From: SIG299 sp964541485
Lineage (GTDB): Bacteria > Bacillota > Clostridia > Lachnospirales > Lachnospiraceae
Reading direction: 5' to 3'
Assembly: GCA_964541485.1 (NCBI GenBank)
Contig: CAZIQL010000002.1
Span: forward strand, 54,509 to 118,508
DNA length: 64,000 bases
Below, piece after piece: positions 1 through 7,958 of the stretch. Made by a program: the position numbers and the translations under genes. The notes beneath the pieces are model-generated. The model saw only the letters and a program-made list of their open reading frames with translations, did not search any database and was not told the origin of the DNA. Each line of letters starts with the position of its first letter. The stretch's first letter is position 1.

Positions 1-2
1 AG

Positions 3-662
3 AATGATTTATACGTAGTAACCTACTTTAATCATACGAATGCAGCGTTCCATGTGCACTCGGTAGCAGGTATTGTGAGAGTATCCTGGGCTGACATTTT
101 AAAGCCGGATGCAACAATCAATGCACAGGGCAATGGTGTGGCTACGGGTATTGTAAAGATTGACGGCAGACTGATTATTATGCTTGATTTTGAGAAGATA
201 ATTGCAGACATCAGTCCGGCAACCAGTTTAAAGGTAGAAGATGTGGAGGCGCTCGGAGCAAGAGAAAGAAGCGCATTGCCGATTCTGATTGCGGAGGATT
301 CGCCACTTCTTTCCCAACTGATTCAGGACTGCTTAAAGAAAGCAGGTTATCAGAACCTGATTGTAAATATGGATGGTCAGGAAGCTTGGGAAAAACTGAC
401 CGGTTTTGTACAGGACGGTTCCTTAGGTAACAAAGTAAAGCTTGTGATTACGGATATTGAAATGCCAAGGATGGATGGTCACCATCTGACTAAGCTGATT
501 AAGACAAATACTAAGACATCACATTTGCCGGTTATTATTTTCTCGTCCATGATTTCGGAAGATATGATGAGAAAAGGAAAAGCTCTTGGCGCAGATGCAC
601 AGATTACAAAGCCGGAGATTGCATCGCTGGTAGGGGAAATTGATCGTCTGATTTTAAAATAA
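3..662 (+). CDS. cheV: Chemotaxis coupling protein CheV, 5' end cut by the window
   Basis: The frame is open from the first bases of the window, so the N-terminus is missing. The visible part starts inside a CheW-like domain, which links chemoreceptors to CheA. A response-regulator receiver domain follows. It shows the acidic pair in AEDSP, the phospho-acceptor Asp in TDIEMPRMDG and the Lys in ITKPE. A CheW-REC order defines CheV, which supports receptor coupling and adaptation at the chemoreceptor array. The first possible start inside the window, GTG at 54, falls within the CheW fold and is not the real start. The presence of cheR at 57.7 kb fits a motile cell. The family call is firm; the full length is unknown. 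Confidence 0.88.
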   Translation, partial: NDLYVVTYFNHTNAAFHVHSVAGIVRVSWADILKPDATINAQGNGVATGIVKIDGRLIIMLDFEKIIADISPATSLKVEDVEALGARERSALPILIAEDSPLLSQLIQDCLKKAGYQNLIVNMDGQEAWEKLTGFVQDGSLGNKVKLVITDIEMPRMDGHHLTKLIKTNTKTSHLPVIIFSSMISEDMMRKGKALGADAQITKPEIASLVGEIDRLILK

Positions 663-698
663 GTTTGCGTACGTAAAGTAGGCAGGAATGAGGGAAAC

Positions 699-2465
699 AT
701 GGCAGTTTGTAGGCATTGTGGGGCTATTATCGATGATGGATTGGATATTTGCCCTGATTGCGGACAACCAAATACCGATGTTATGGATGAGTCTTATTTA
801 GACAGTCTTTTGAATTCGCTTGTGGAAAGTGCACCTGCGACGCGTCCTGAAAAGAAAAAAGTTACGATAGAAGAGCCTGTGTTGGAAGGACAGGCGTTTG
901 AGGAATCTGTACTTGAGGAATCCGTTTTTGAGGATATTTCGGAGGTTGAGGATGTTTCTGTATTTGCGGATGCTCTTGATTTTGAAGATATTCCGGATTC
1001 CGAACCAAAGTCGGAAGTGTTGCCGGATGTAACAGAAGCAGAGCAGGCAGAGGATGAGAGGTATGGCTCTTATCATCTGATGGATACAGATGAAGATCTG
1101 GAGCTTGGTGCCTATAACATTTTCGATGAGTTTAGTGAAAATGATGTGGATGCATTGATTGCAAAAGAATTGGGCGAAGAAGAGCTTGAGGATGCTTCTT
1201 CTGTAGATGCTTTTTTCCAAAGAATGGAAGAGGCGGATGCGCAGGAGCTTTCCGGGAAAGATATTTTTGCAGGTGAGGATATTTTTACGGGTGAAGATGA
1301 CTTTGTGGGAGAAGATGTTTTTACAGGTGAAGATGTTTTTACAGGCGAAGATGGTTTTATAGGTGAAGATGTTTTTGCGGGAGAAGATTTTTTCGCGCTT
1401 TCTGAGGATTCCATAGAGAGCATGGATACATCTGGGAATACAGTAGCGGAAGAGTATGGCTTAAGCGAAGAGGATTATGCCGGTCTGGATGATTTATTCC
1501 AGGGATTTAACGAAGATGAAATCGAAGAAATGACGATGGGCGAGGAGTTAAGCGACTCCGGACTTGAAGAACTTCTTGCGGCTGAAATTAGGGAAGAGGC
1601 GGAAACTCCAAAAGGAAAAAAGAAGGACAAACGCAGCATCTGGCAGCGTTTGTTTGGTAATGTTCCGGTTGACCCGTCAAAGAAAAAGCCGGAGCCGACA
1701 CCGGAAGAGCTGGAAGCAAAACGTCTGAAAAAAGAAGAGGAAAAGAAAAAATCAGCAGAGGAAAAGAAACTTGCCAATGCTGAGAAAAAAGAAGAAGCAA
1801 AGAAAAAGAAAGAAGAAAAGGCAAGATTTGCCGAACTTGCAAAGGAAGAAAAACAAAAGAAGAAGATGGAAGCGGCAAAGCAGGTGCTCGAAGAAATGGA
1901 AGATACCCGGATTAACCGAGTGGGTGCCACCATTGTTTTTGTTGTCTTTGCTGTTATTGCAGTCGCATTGATTGTCGGAAGTAATGTCTTTACTTACAAC
2001 ATAAGCATAAAAAATGCCAAGAAGAATTTTGAGCAGGCGTTGAATAATGATGTAAAGTATTATACGGAGGCATACAACCATATTTACGGCCTTGAGATGA
2101 GAAATTTAGAGGATGTGGAACTGGAAGATAAGATTCTGACGGTTATGTTTGTAAATAAGGAACTGAATTCGTATAACAGCTACATGGGCATGCAGGATTA
2201 TGAATCCGCATTACATTCGCTTGTTAAGGGCTTATATCGTTATGGTGTTTATATGGATCATGCGATTGAGATTTCTATCGCGGATGATATGGATTTTGTT
2301 CGGACTCAGATTCTTAGGGAACTGGAGGCAACGTTCGGAGTTTCCGAAGACGAATCCGATATTTTAAGAAATATGCTGTATGAATCTTTGTGGGATGATG
2401 AAAAAGCAATTGTATACAGCAAAGAAATCTATAAAATAGTTAAAGATGCAGAAAATTTGCAGTAA
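699..2465 (+). CDS. Zinc-ribbon, acidic-repeat, single-pass membrane protein of unknown function
   Basis: I do not recognise a named family for this 588-residue protein. It begins with a zinc ribbon made of two CxxC knuckles (CRHCG and CPDCG, residues 4-22). A long, very acidic region follows to about residue 300, containing seven tandem hexapeptides (residues 188-229). A Lys/Glu-rich, probably helical segment covers about 315-400. One membrane helix lies at about 412-435, and a 150-residue C-terminal domain is probably outside the cell. There is no signal peptide, so the zinc ribbon and acidic part are predicted to be cytoplasmic. It sits 36 nt after cheV and 12 nt before hisH. Zinc-ribbon plus single-helix layouts are common in Firmicutes stress and envelope proteins, but no function can be assigned. 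Confidence 0.8.
   Translation: MAVCRHCGAIIDDGLDICPDCGQPNTDVMDESYLDSLLNSLVESAPATRPEKKKVTIEEPVLEGQAFEESVLEESVFEDISEVEDVSVFADALDFEDIPDSEPKSEVLPDVTEAEQAEDERYGSYHLMDTDEDLELGAYNIFDEFSENDVDALIAKELGEEELEDASSVDAFFQRMEEADAQELSGKDIFAGEDIFTGEDDFVGEDVFTGEDVFTGEDGFIGEDVFAGEDFFALSEDSIESMDTSGNTVAEEYGLSEEDYAGLDDLFQGFNEDEIEEMTMGEELSDSGLEELLAAEIREEAETPKGKKKDKRSIWQRLFGNVPVDPSKKKPEPTPEELEAKRLKKEEEKKKSAEEKKLANAEKKEEAKKKKEEKARFAELAKEEKQKKKMEAAKQVLEEMEDTRINRVGATIVFVVFAVIAVALIVGSNVFTYNISIKNAKKNFEQALNNDVKYYTEAYNHIYGLEMRNLEDVELEDKILTVMFVNKELNSYNSYMGMQDYESALHSLVKGLYRYGVYMDHAIEISIADDMDFVRTQILRELEATFGVSEDESDILRNMLYESLWDDEKAIVYSKEIYKIVKDAENLQ
1260..1385 (+). repeat. Seven tandem 18-bp units coding an acidic hexapeptide
   Basis: Seven consecutive in-frame 18-bp units encode D-x-F-x-G-E, where x is I, V, D or G at position 2 and A, T, V or I at position 4. 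An eighth degenerate unit (DFFALSE) follows. The DNA units are similar but not identical, so the array is old enough to have drifted at synonymous sites while the peptide pattern was kept. Confidence 0.9.
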
Positions 2466-2477
2466 GGGGACTTGATT

Positions 2478-3080
2478 ATGATTGCGGTAATTGATTATGA
2501 TGCAGGCAATTTAAAGAGTGTGGAAAAGGCTTTGCTTTATCTTAATGAGAAAGTAAAGGTAACCTCGGATGCAAAGGAGATTCTTGCGGCAGATAAAATT
2601 ATTCTGCCGGGAGTCGGTGCGTTTGGCGATGCCATGGAGAAATTAAATACAAGCGGCCTTGCAGAGACTATCTGCGAGGCCGTAGATAAAAAGATACCGC
2701 TGCTTGGGATTTGTCTCGGATTGCAGCTGCTGTTTGAGAGCAGTGATGAGTCTCCCGATGTTAGCGGTCTTTCTCTTTTAAAAGGCAAAATAAAAAGAAT
2801 TCCGGACAAGGGGGGCTTTAAAGTGCCTCATATCGGATGGAATTCTTTAAAAGTCGCAGACAGTGCAGCATTATTCCGGGGAATCCCACAGGATTCACAT
2901 GTGTACTTTGTGCATTCCTATTATCTGGAAGCGGAAGAACCGATTGTAACAGCAACAACTGATTATGTAGTGGACATTCATGCCTCTGTTCAAAAGGATA
3001 ATTTATTTGCATGTCAGTTTCATCCGGAAAAGAGTGGAACGATAGGACTTAAGTTACTTAAGAATTTTGCGGAGTATTAG
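2478..3080 (+). CDS. hisH: Imidazole glycerol phosphate synthase, glutaminase subunit HisH
   Basis: This class I glutamine amidotransferase supplies ammonia to HisF in histidine biosynthesis. The nucleophile elbow is GICLGLQLLFE and the His/Glu of the triad are in QFHPEKSG. It is 200 residues long, normal for HisH. A TTG at 2472 would add two residues, but it lies one base after the AAGGGGA ribosome site, whereas the ATG at 2478 is seven bases away, so the ATG is chosen. hisF follows 10 nt downstream. No other his gene is in the window, which is unusual for a pathway commonly encoded as one operon. Confidence 0.95.
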   Translation: MIAVIDYDAGNLKSVEKALLYLNEKVKVTSDAKEILAADKIILPGVGAFGDAMEKLNTSGLAETICEAVDKKIPLLGICLGLQLLFESSDESPDVSGLSLLKGKIKRIPDKGGFKVPHIGWNSLKVADSAALFRGIPQDSHVYFVHSYYLEAEEPIVTATTDYVVDIHASVQKDNLFACQFHPEKSGTIGLKLLKNFAEY

Positions 3081-3090
3081 GAGAAAGCTT

Positions 3091-3855
3091 ATGTTTACGA
3101 AGAGAATTATCCCTTGCCTGGATGTTCATAACGGACGAGTGGTAAAGGGTGTAAATTTTGTTAATCTGAAGGATGCCGGAGATCCGGTGGAAATTGCAGC
3201 TGCGTATGATAAAGCAGGCGCGGATGAGCTTGTTTTTCTTGATATTACTGCATCTTCGGATGCAAGAAATATCAAGGCGGAGCTTGTACGCAAGGTGGCT
3301 GAACGTGTATTTATTCCGTTTACGGTGGGAGGAGGAATCCGTTCCGTGGAAGATTTTAAGGAAATATTACGTGAAGGTGCCGATAAAGTTGCCGTGAATA
3401 CAGCAGCTATTTTGGAGCCGGAACTGATATCAAAGGCCGCGGATAAGTTTGGCAGCCAATGCGTGGTTGTTGCTATTGATGCAAAAAGACGTGCCGATGG
3501 GTCCGGATGGAATATTTATAAAAATGGTGGCAGAGTGGATATGGGAATAGATGCTCTTGCCTGGGCAGAAAAGGCATATCGCATGGGAGCCGGAGAACTT
3601 CTTGTGACCAGCATGGATAAGGACGGAACGAAAGACGGCTATGATCTTGAACTGACAAAGGCAATTTCAGAAATCGTAAAGATTCCGGTGATTGCATCCG
3701 GTGGAGCAGGGAAGTTGGAGCATTTTAAGGATGCCCTGACGGAAGGAAAGGCAGATGCAGCATTGGCAGCATCGCTGTTTCATTATAAGGAACTGGAAAT
3801 CAGAGAAGTAAAAGAGTATTTAAAAAACGAAGGCGTCAGTGTACGTCTTTCTTAG
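3091..3855 (+). CDS. hisF: Imidazole glycerol phosphate synthase, cyclase subunit HisF
   Basis: HisF uses ammonia from HisH to convert PRFAR into IGP and AICAR, linking histidine and purine synthesis. The 254-residue protein is a (beta/alpha)8 barrel. The first catalytic Asp is in IIPCLDV and the second in VVAIDAKR; phosphate-binding glycines are visible in VGGGIRS and ASGGAG. The frame is open further upstream into hisH, but the ATG at 3091 follows an AGGAGA site and gives the canonical MFTKRIIPCLDV start. All residues point to a true histidine-pathway enzyme rather than the divergent HisF-like proteins of sugar pathways. Confidence 0.96.
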   Translation: MFTKRIIPCLDVHNGRVVKGVNFVNLKDAGDPVEIAAAYDKAGADELVFLDITASSDARNIKAELVRKVAERVFIPFTVGGGIRSVEDFKEILREGADKVAVNTAAILEPELISKAADKFGSQCVVVAIDAKRRADGSGWNIYKNGGRVDMGIDALAWAEKAYRMGAGELLVTSMDKDGTKDGYDLELTKAISEIVKIPVIASGGAGKLEHFKDALTEGKADAALAASLFHYKELEIREVKEYLKNEGVSVRLS

Positions 3856-3866
3856 GAGAAAAAACG

Positions 3867-4547
3867 ATGGCAATGATTTCAAATGACTGGATGGGTGCGG
3901 TCCGGGGGGAATTTTCCAAGGAGTATTATAAAAACTTATATGAATTTATAAAAGAGGAGTATTCTACACATGTAGTTTATCCGCCGTCGGAGGATATTTT
4001 TAACGCTTTTCATCTGACACCGCTTTCTGAGGTCAAGGTTGTCATTATCGGACAGGATCCGTATCACAACGTGGGTCAGGCGCATGGTCTTTGTTTTTCA
4101 GTACAGCCTGGAACGGAAATTCCGCCGTCACTTGTGAATATATACAAGGAACTTCAGGATGATTTGGGATGCTACATCCCAGACAACGGATATCTGGAAA
4201 AGTGGGCAAAGCAGGGCGTGCTTTTGTTAAACACTGTGCTTACGGTGCGGGCCCATCAGGCAAATTCCCATCAGGGGAAGGGCTGGGAACAGTTTACGGA
4301 TGCAGTCATCCGGGCGGTGAATGCCAAGAAGGAACCTGTGGTTTTTCTTTTATGGGGAAAACCGGCACAGATGAAAAAAAGTATGTTAAATAATCCGAAC
4401 CATCTGATTCTGGAAGCTCCGCATCCAAGCCCGTTGTCAGCTTATCGCGGTTTTTTTGGTTGTAGACATTTTGGCAAAGCAAATGAGTTTTTACGAGAAC
4501 AAGGTCTGACACCGGTTGATTGGCAGATTGAGAACAGGAACGGATAA
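3867..4547 (+). CDS. ung: Uracil-DNA glycosylase, family 1
   Basis: It removes uracil from DNA at the start of base excision repair. The water-activating motif is GQDPYH with the catalytic Asp at residue 64, and the DNA-intercalation loop is HPSPLSAYRGFFG. The length of 226 residues is typical. An AGGAG site ends 8 bases before the ATG. It lies 11 nt after hisF and 9 nt before the radical SAM gene, so these genes are probably co-transcribed although their roles are unrelated. Confidence 0.97.
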   Translation: MAMISNDWMGAVRGEFSKEYYKNLYEFIKEEYSTHVVYPPSEDIFNAFHLTPLSEVKVVIIGQDPYHNVGQAHGLCFSVQPGTEIPPSLVNIYKELQDDLGCYIPDNGYLEKWAKQGVLLLNTVLTVRAHQANSHQGKGWEQFTDAVIRAVNAKKEPVVFLLWGKPAQMKKSMLNNPNHLILEAPHPSPLSAYRGFFGCRHFGKANEFLREQGLTPVDWQIENRNG

Positions 4548-4556
4548 GGGAAGAAT

Positions 4557-5381
4557 ATGTATGCCAAAGTATATGTAGAAATAACAAATCAGTGTAACAG
4601 GTCATGTAGCTTTTGTCCGGGGACAAAGAGGAAACGAAAGTTTATGACAATGGAAGAGTTTCAGGTGATTGTCGGAAAAATCCGTGGGCTGACGAAATAT
4701 TTATATTTACATGTGATGGGGGAACCGCTGGTACATCCACAGTTGATTGAGTTTATCCGATATGCTGCCGGACAGGGATTTCAGGTGGTGTTGACAACGA
4801 ACGGAACGCTATTGAAAAAGCGGGAAGAGGAACTGCTTAATTCCGGTGTTTATAAAATGAATCTATCATTGCACAGTTTTGAGGATGGCAGTCTGGAAGC
4901 TCATGAGGACTATATTCAGAATTGTATTGATTTTGCCGATAAGGCGAGTAATGCAGGGATTTTGGTTATTCTACGTTTGTGGAATGAAGGCTGCGATGAA
5001 GAAAAAAATCACCGGACAATCGGATTGTTAAAGGAACACTTTAAAGAAGAGTGGCATATGGATGCCAGAGGGGCGAAGATACGTCCAAAGCTTCATCTGG
5101 AATATGGAAAAAGGTTTGCCTGGCCGGATGCAGAAGCACCTTTTTATGGTGATGATGTGTTTTGCTACGGTTTGAAGGATCATTTCGGGGTTTTGTCGGA
5201 TGGAACGGTAATTCCGTGCTGTCTGGACCGGGAAGGTGTGATTTCTCTTGGAAATTTATTTGATCATTCCGCAGAGGAGATTTTGTCATCGGAGCGGGCA
5301 GTTAAAATAGCCGAAGGATTTAAACGACGGGAAGCTGTCGAAGAGTTGTGTAAAAAATGCGGGTATGCAAGAAAATTTTAG
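4557..5381 (+). CDS. Radical SAM protein with SPASM-type C-terminus, substrate unknown
   Basis: The N-terminus has the radical SAM iron-sulfur motif C-x3-C-x2-C (Cys13, Cys17, Cys20) followed by GEPLVHPQL, a typical second strand. The last 70 residues carry a Cys set (FCYGL, IPCC, ELCKKC) that resembles a SPASM or twitch auxiliary cluster. Such proteins modify peptides, build cofactors or act as anaerobic sulfatase-maturase-like enzymes. No precursor peptide or partner gene is adjacent: ung lies 9 nt upstream and a terminator follows. At 274 residues it is compact for a SPASM enzyme. The substrate cannot be inferred. Confidence 0.85.
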   Translation: MYAKVYVEITNQCNRSCSFCPGTKRKRKFMTMEEFQVIVGKIRGLTKYLYLHVMGEPLVHPQLIEFIRYAAGQGFQVVLTTNGTLLKKREEELLNSGVYKMNLSLHSFEDGSLEAHEDYIQNCIDFADKASNAGILVILRLWNEGCDEEKNHRTIGLLKEHFKEEWHMDARGAKIRPKLHLEYGKRFAWPDAEAPFYGDDVFCYGLKDHFGVLSDGTVIPCCLDREGVISLGNLFDHSAEEILSSERAVKIAEGFKRREAVEELCKKCGYARKF

Positions 5382-5382
5382 G

Positions 5383-5446
5383 TGTCGAAAAAGGGACGAA
5401 AGGTGCGAATTTTGTATCTTTTCGTCCTTTTATTTGTATTGTCGAA
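5383..5446 (+). promoter_or_regulatory. Two 0A boxes upstream of spo0A
   Basis: The heptamer TGTCGAA, the core of the Bacillus Spo0A-binding site, occurs exactly at 5383-5389 and 5440-5446, both in the same orientation. They lie about 50 and 110 bases upstream of the spo0A -10 box. This suggests that Spo0A binds its own promoter region, as it does in Bacillus. That is inference from motif match and position. Confidence 0.6.
5391..5436 (+). terminator. Probable terminator after the radical SAM gene
   Basis: The arms AAGGGACGAAA (5391-5401) and TTTCGTCCTTT (5420-5430) pair over 11 bp with one G-U, with an 18-nt loop and a short T-rich tail. It would close the hisH-hisF-ung-radical SAM transcript. 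The large loop and weak T-tract lower confidence. The stem lies between the two 0A boxes. Confidence 0.5.
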
Positions 5447-5475
5447 AAAAAATATACAAATCATCAAAAAAAGGG

Positions 5476-5503
5476 TTGAAATTTGGAATAAAATGGATAT
5501 AAT
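5476..5503 (+). promoter_or_regulatory. Sigma-A-type promoter of spo0A
   Basis: TTGAAA (5476-5481) is separated by 16 bases from a perfect TATAAT (5498-5503). The expected transcript would begin about 40 bases before the spo0A start codon, leaving room for the GAGAGAGGG ribosome site. Confidence 0.65.
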
Positions 5504-5552
5504 ACTCGTTGGAAATGATTTCCAAGAAAATAAAATGAGAGAGGGAAAACAA

Positions 5553-6347
5553 ATGGGAAAAATTACGGTATTGATTGCGGATGATAATATCAGATCGGCA
5601 GGTCTGATGGAAGAGGCGATTAAAAAGGATAAAGAGATTGAGGTTGTGGGGAAAGCAGAAGATGGCATGGAAACGTTGGAGCTGATACGGGAAAAAGAAC
5701 CGGATGTTGTATTGCTGGATCTGATTATGCCGAAATTAGACGGCCTTGGGGTTATGGAACAGGTGAAAAAAGATGTTTCTTTAAAGAAAATACCGGCATT
5801 TATTGTCATTACCGGAATCGGGCAGGAAATTGTGACAGAAAGTGCTTTTGCATTAGGGGCAAGCTACTACATGTTAAAACCGTTTGACTACCAGCTGGTA
5901 ATTTCAAGAATTAAACAGCTGCGCGGAGTGGGAAGTTACCGTAGAATGGAAGGAAGTGTAACCGGACAAGGCACAAATGTTTTTCTGGAGAGAAATCTGG
6001 AAGCGGATGTGACCAATGTAATTCATGAAATCGGAGTACCGGCGCATATTAAAGGATATCATTACTTAAGGGACGCAATTATGATGGCAGTGAATGATAC
6101 GGAAATGTTAAATTCCATTACAAAGCAGTTGTATCCGACAATTGCAAAGCGTCATAAAACAACACCGAGCCGCGTGGAACGTGCCATCCGTCATGCAATT
6201 GAAGTGGCATGGAGCAGAGGAAAGATGGATACGATTGATGAATTGTTCGGGTATACGGTGAATAATGGAAAAGGAAAGCCGACAAATTCGGAATTTGTTG
6301 CATTGATTGCAGATAAAATAAGATTAGAGTATAAAATGCCCGTATAA
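5553..6347 (+). CDS. spo0A: Sporulation master response regulator Spo0A
   Basis: Spo0A, when phosphorylated, switches cells from growth to endospore formation. The receiver domain has the acidic ADDN pocket, the phospho-acceptor Asp56 in LLDLIMPKLDG and the conserved Lys in LKPFDY. After a linker, the C-terminal effector domain starts near ERNLEADVTNVIHEIG and continues through the recognition helix around TPSRVERAIRHAIE. The length of 264 residues matches the family. The frame is open upstream to 5382, but that segment contains the promoter; ATG 5553 follows a GA-rich ribosome site and gives the usual MGKITVLIADDN start. The usual upstream neighbour spoIVB is absent. Confidence 0.97.
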   Translation: MGKITVLIADDNIRSAGLMEEAIKKDKEIEVVGKAEDGMETLELIREKEPDVVLLDLIMPKLDGLGVMEQVKKDVSLKKIPAFIVITGIGQEIVTESAFALGASYYMLKPFDYQLVISRIKQLRGVGSYRRMEGSVTGQGTNVFLERNLEADVTNVIHEIGVPAHIKGYHYLRDAIMMAVNDTEMLNSITKQLYPTIAKRHKTTPSRVERAIRHAIEVAWSRGKMDTIDELFGYTVNNGKGKPTNSEFVALIADKIRLEYKMPV

Positions 6348-6374
6348 CTCTTTTCTTTATTGAAAAAATGTGTT

Positions 6375-6412
6375 AAAATGTACGCATAGATTTTTTATGC
6401 GTACATTTTTTT
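6375..6412 (+). terminator. Rho-independent terminator of spo0A
   Basis: A perfect stem of about 14 bp (AAAATGTACGCATA with TATGCGTACATTTT) with a 7-nt loop is followed by a run of T. It lies 27 bases after the spo0A stop and just upstream of glgA. Confidence 0.92.
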
Positions 6413-6433
6413 CGTTCGTAAGAGGAGGATTAG

Positions 6434-7879
6434 ATGAAAAAGATATTATTTGTTTCTTCAGAATGTGTTCCGTTTATTAAAACAGGCGGTCTCGCAGATG
6501 TTGCTGGTGAATTACCAAAGTATATTAATAAAGAGAATTACGATGTCCGTGTAATTCTTCCGAATTACCGTTGTATTCCGGAAAAGTTTAAGCAGGAATT
6601 TGTGTATAAGACACATTTTTATATGGATCTTGGCTGGAGACGCCAGTACGTGGGTGTTCTTGAAACAGTGCGTGACGGTGTGACGTTTTATCTGATTGAT
6701 AACGAATATTATTTTAACGGAGACCGTCCGTACGGTCAGATTCATGAGGACCTTGAGAAATTTGCGTTTTTCTGCCGTGCGGTACTTTCTGCGTTGCCAC
6801 AGATTGATTTCCGCCCGGATTTGATTCATTGCAATGACTGGCAGACAGGTCTGATTCCGGTGTACTTAAAGGATACTTTTGCACAGGGTGATTTTTACCG
6901 TGGCATTAAGAGCATCATGACGATACATAACTTAAAATTCCAGGGTATTTATGACAAGAAGACGGTGAAGGATATTACCGGTCTTTCTGATTACTATTTT
7001 GCTCCGGATAAGTTAGAGGCATATGGTGATGCAAACTACTTAAAGGGTGGTATTGTCTATGCTGATCACGTATCTACAGTCAGCGAAACCTATGCCGGTG
7101 AAATCCAGATGCCGTTTTACGGTGAAGGACTGGACGGATTGATGCGTGCACGTTCCAATTGCCTTTCCGGTATCGTAAACGGAATCGATTACAATGAGTA
7201 CAATCCGATGACGGATAAGTATATTTTGCATCCGTTCTCGGCTGAAAATTTCCGTAAGGAAAAGGCAAAGAATAAGAAGGAATTACAGAAGGAGCTTGGC
7301 CTTGAAGTAAATGATAAGAAGTTTATGGTAGGTCTGGTTTCCCGTCTCACAGACCAGAAGGGTCTTGACCTTGTGGAATGCGTGATGGAGGAGCTTTGTG
7401 CGGAGGATATGCAGTTTGTTATTCTTGGTACCGGAGATGCAAAGTATGAAAATCTGTTTCGTCACTATGAGTGGAAGTATAAGGACAGAGTTTCTTCCAG
7501 TATCTATTATAATAACGAAAGAGCGCACCGTATTTATGCATCCTGTGATGCGTTCCTTATGCCTTCCTTGTTTGAGCCATGCGGCTTAAGCCAGCTGATG
7601 AGTATGAGATACGGTACTGTGCCGATTGTGAGAGAAACAGGTGGATTAAAAGATACGGTAGAACCATATAATGAATATGAGAGCACAGGAACCGGTTTTA
7701 GTTTCTGCAATTACAACGCGCATGAAATGTTAGATACCGTTCGTTATGCAAAGCATGTTTATTATAACAAAAAGAGAGAGTGGAACAAGATTGTGGACCG
7801 TGCAATGGCACGGGATTTCTCCTGGTCCGGTTCCGCAAGAAAGTACGAGGAGCTTTACGACAGAGTACTTGGCTGGTAA
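6434..7879 (+). CDS. glgA: Glycogen (starch) synthase, GT5 family
   Basis: It transfers glucose from ADP-glucose to growing alpha-1,4-glucan. The N-terminal KTGGLADVAGELP loop binds the ADP-sugar. HCNDWQTG and the C-terminal EPCGLSQLMSMRYGT-type segment with the retaining-enzyme Glu are present, followed by the TGGLKDTV nucleotide loop. The length of 481 residues is normal. A strong AGAGGAGG-type ribosome site precedes the ATG. No other glycogen gene is nearby, and the gene stands as its own unit between two hairpins. Confidence 0.96.
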   Translation: MKKILFVSSECVPFIKTGGLADVAGELPKYINKENYDVRVILPNYRCIPEKFKQEFVYKTHFYMDLGWRRQYVGVLETVRDGVTFYLIDNEYYFNGDRPYGQIHEDLEKFAFFCRAVLSALPQIDFRPDLIHCNDWQTGLIPVYLKDTFAQGDFYRGIKSIMTIHNLKFQGIYDKKTVKDITGLSDYYFAPDKLEAYGDANYLKGGIVYADHVSTVSETYAGEIQMPFYGEGLDGLMRARSNCLSGIVNGIDYNEYNPMTDKYILHPFSAENFRKEKAKNKKELQKELGLEVNDKKFMVGLVSRLTDQKGLDLVECVMEELCAEDMQFVILGTGDAKYENLFRHYEWKYKDRVSSSIYYNNERAHRIYASCDAFLMPSLFEPCGLSQLMSMRYGTVPIVRETGGLKDTVEPYNEYESTGTGFSFCNYNAHEMLDTVRYAKHVYYNKKREWNKIVDRAMARDFSWSGSARKYEELYDRVLGW

Positions 7880-7901
7880 ATCGAACGAAACTATTCAAAG
7901 G

Positions 7902-7932
7902 GGGGGATGCCGATTTTGCATCCCCCGATTTG
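7902..7932 (+). terminator. GC-rich hairpin after glgA
   Basis: GGGGGATGC (7902-7910) and GCATCCCCC (7918-7926) form a perfect 9-bp stem with a 7-nt loop. The T-tract is poor, so it may be a weak terminator, an RNA-stability element or an attenuator before murE, which starts 33 bases later. Confidence 0.55.
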
Positions 7933-7958
7933 CGTGAATACGCAGAAATGAGGCAGAT

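Noticed and set aside
663..698. TTTGCGTACGTAAA near-palindrome after cheV
   Set aside because: It is short, has no T-tract and shows no clear function; it may be chance.
1112..1423. Minus-strand Ser/Pro-rich frame opposite the hexapeptide array
   Set aside because: It merely mirrors the acidic repeat of the + strand gene and has no start signals.
2478..3855. HisH/HisF-like pair of a sugar-amidotransferase pathway
   Set aside because: Both proteins carry canonical histidine-pathway residues, and no surface-sugar genes are nearby.
5382..5552. A longer Spo0A with a hydrophobic N-terminal extension
   Set aside because: The extension would cover the 0A boxes, the hairpin and the sigma-A promoter; known Spo0A begins at the ATG chosen here.
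6360..6379. TTGAAA and TAAAAT before glgA as a promoter
   Set aside because: The spacer would be only 8 bases, and the second box is part of the spo0A terminator stem.
7240..7530. Several minus-strand frames inside glgA
   Set aside because: They lie within a well-conserved gene and show no recognisable protein features.
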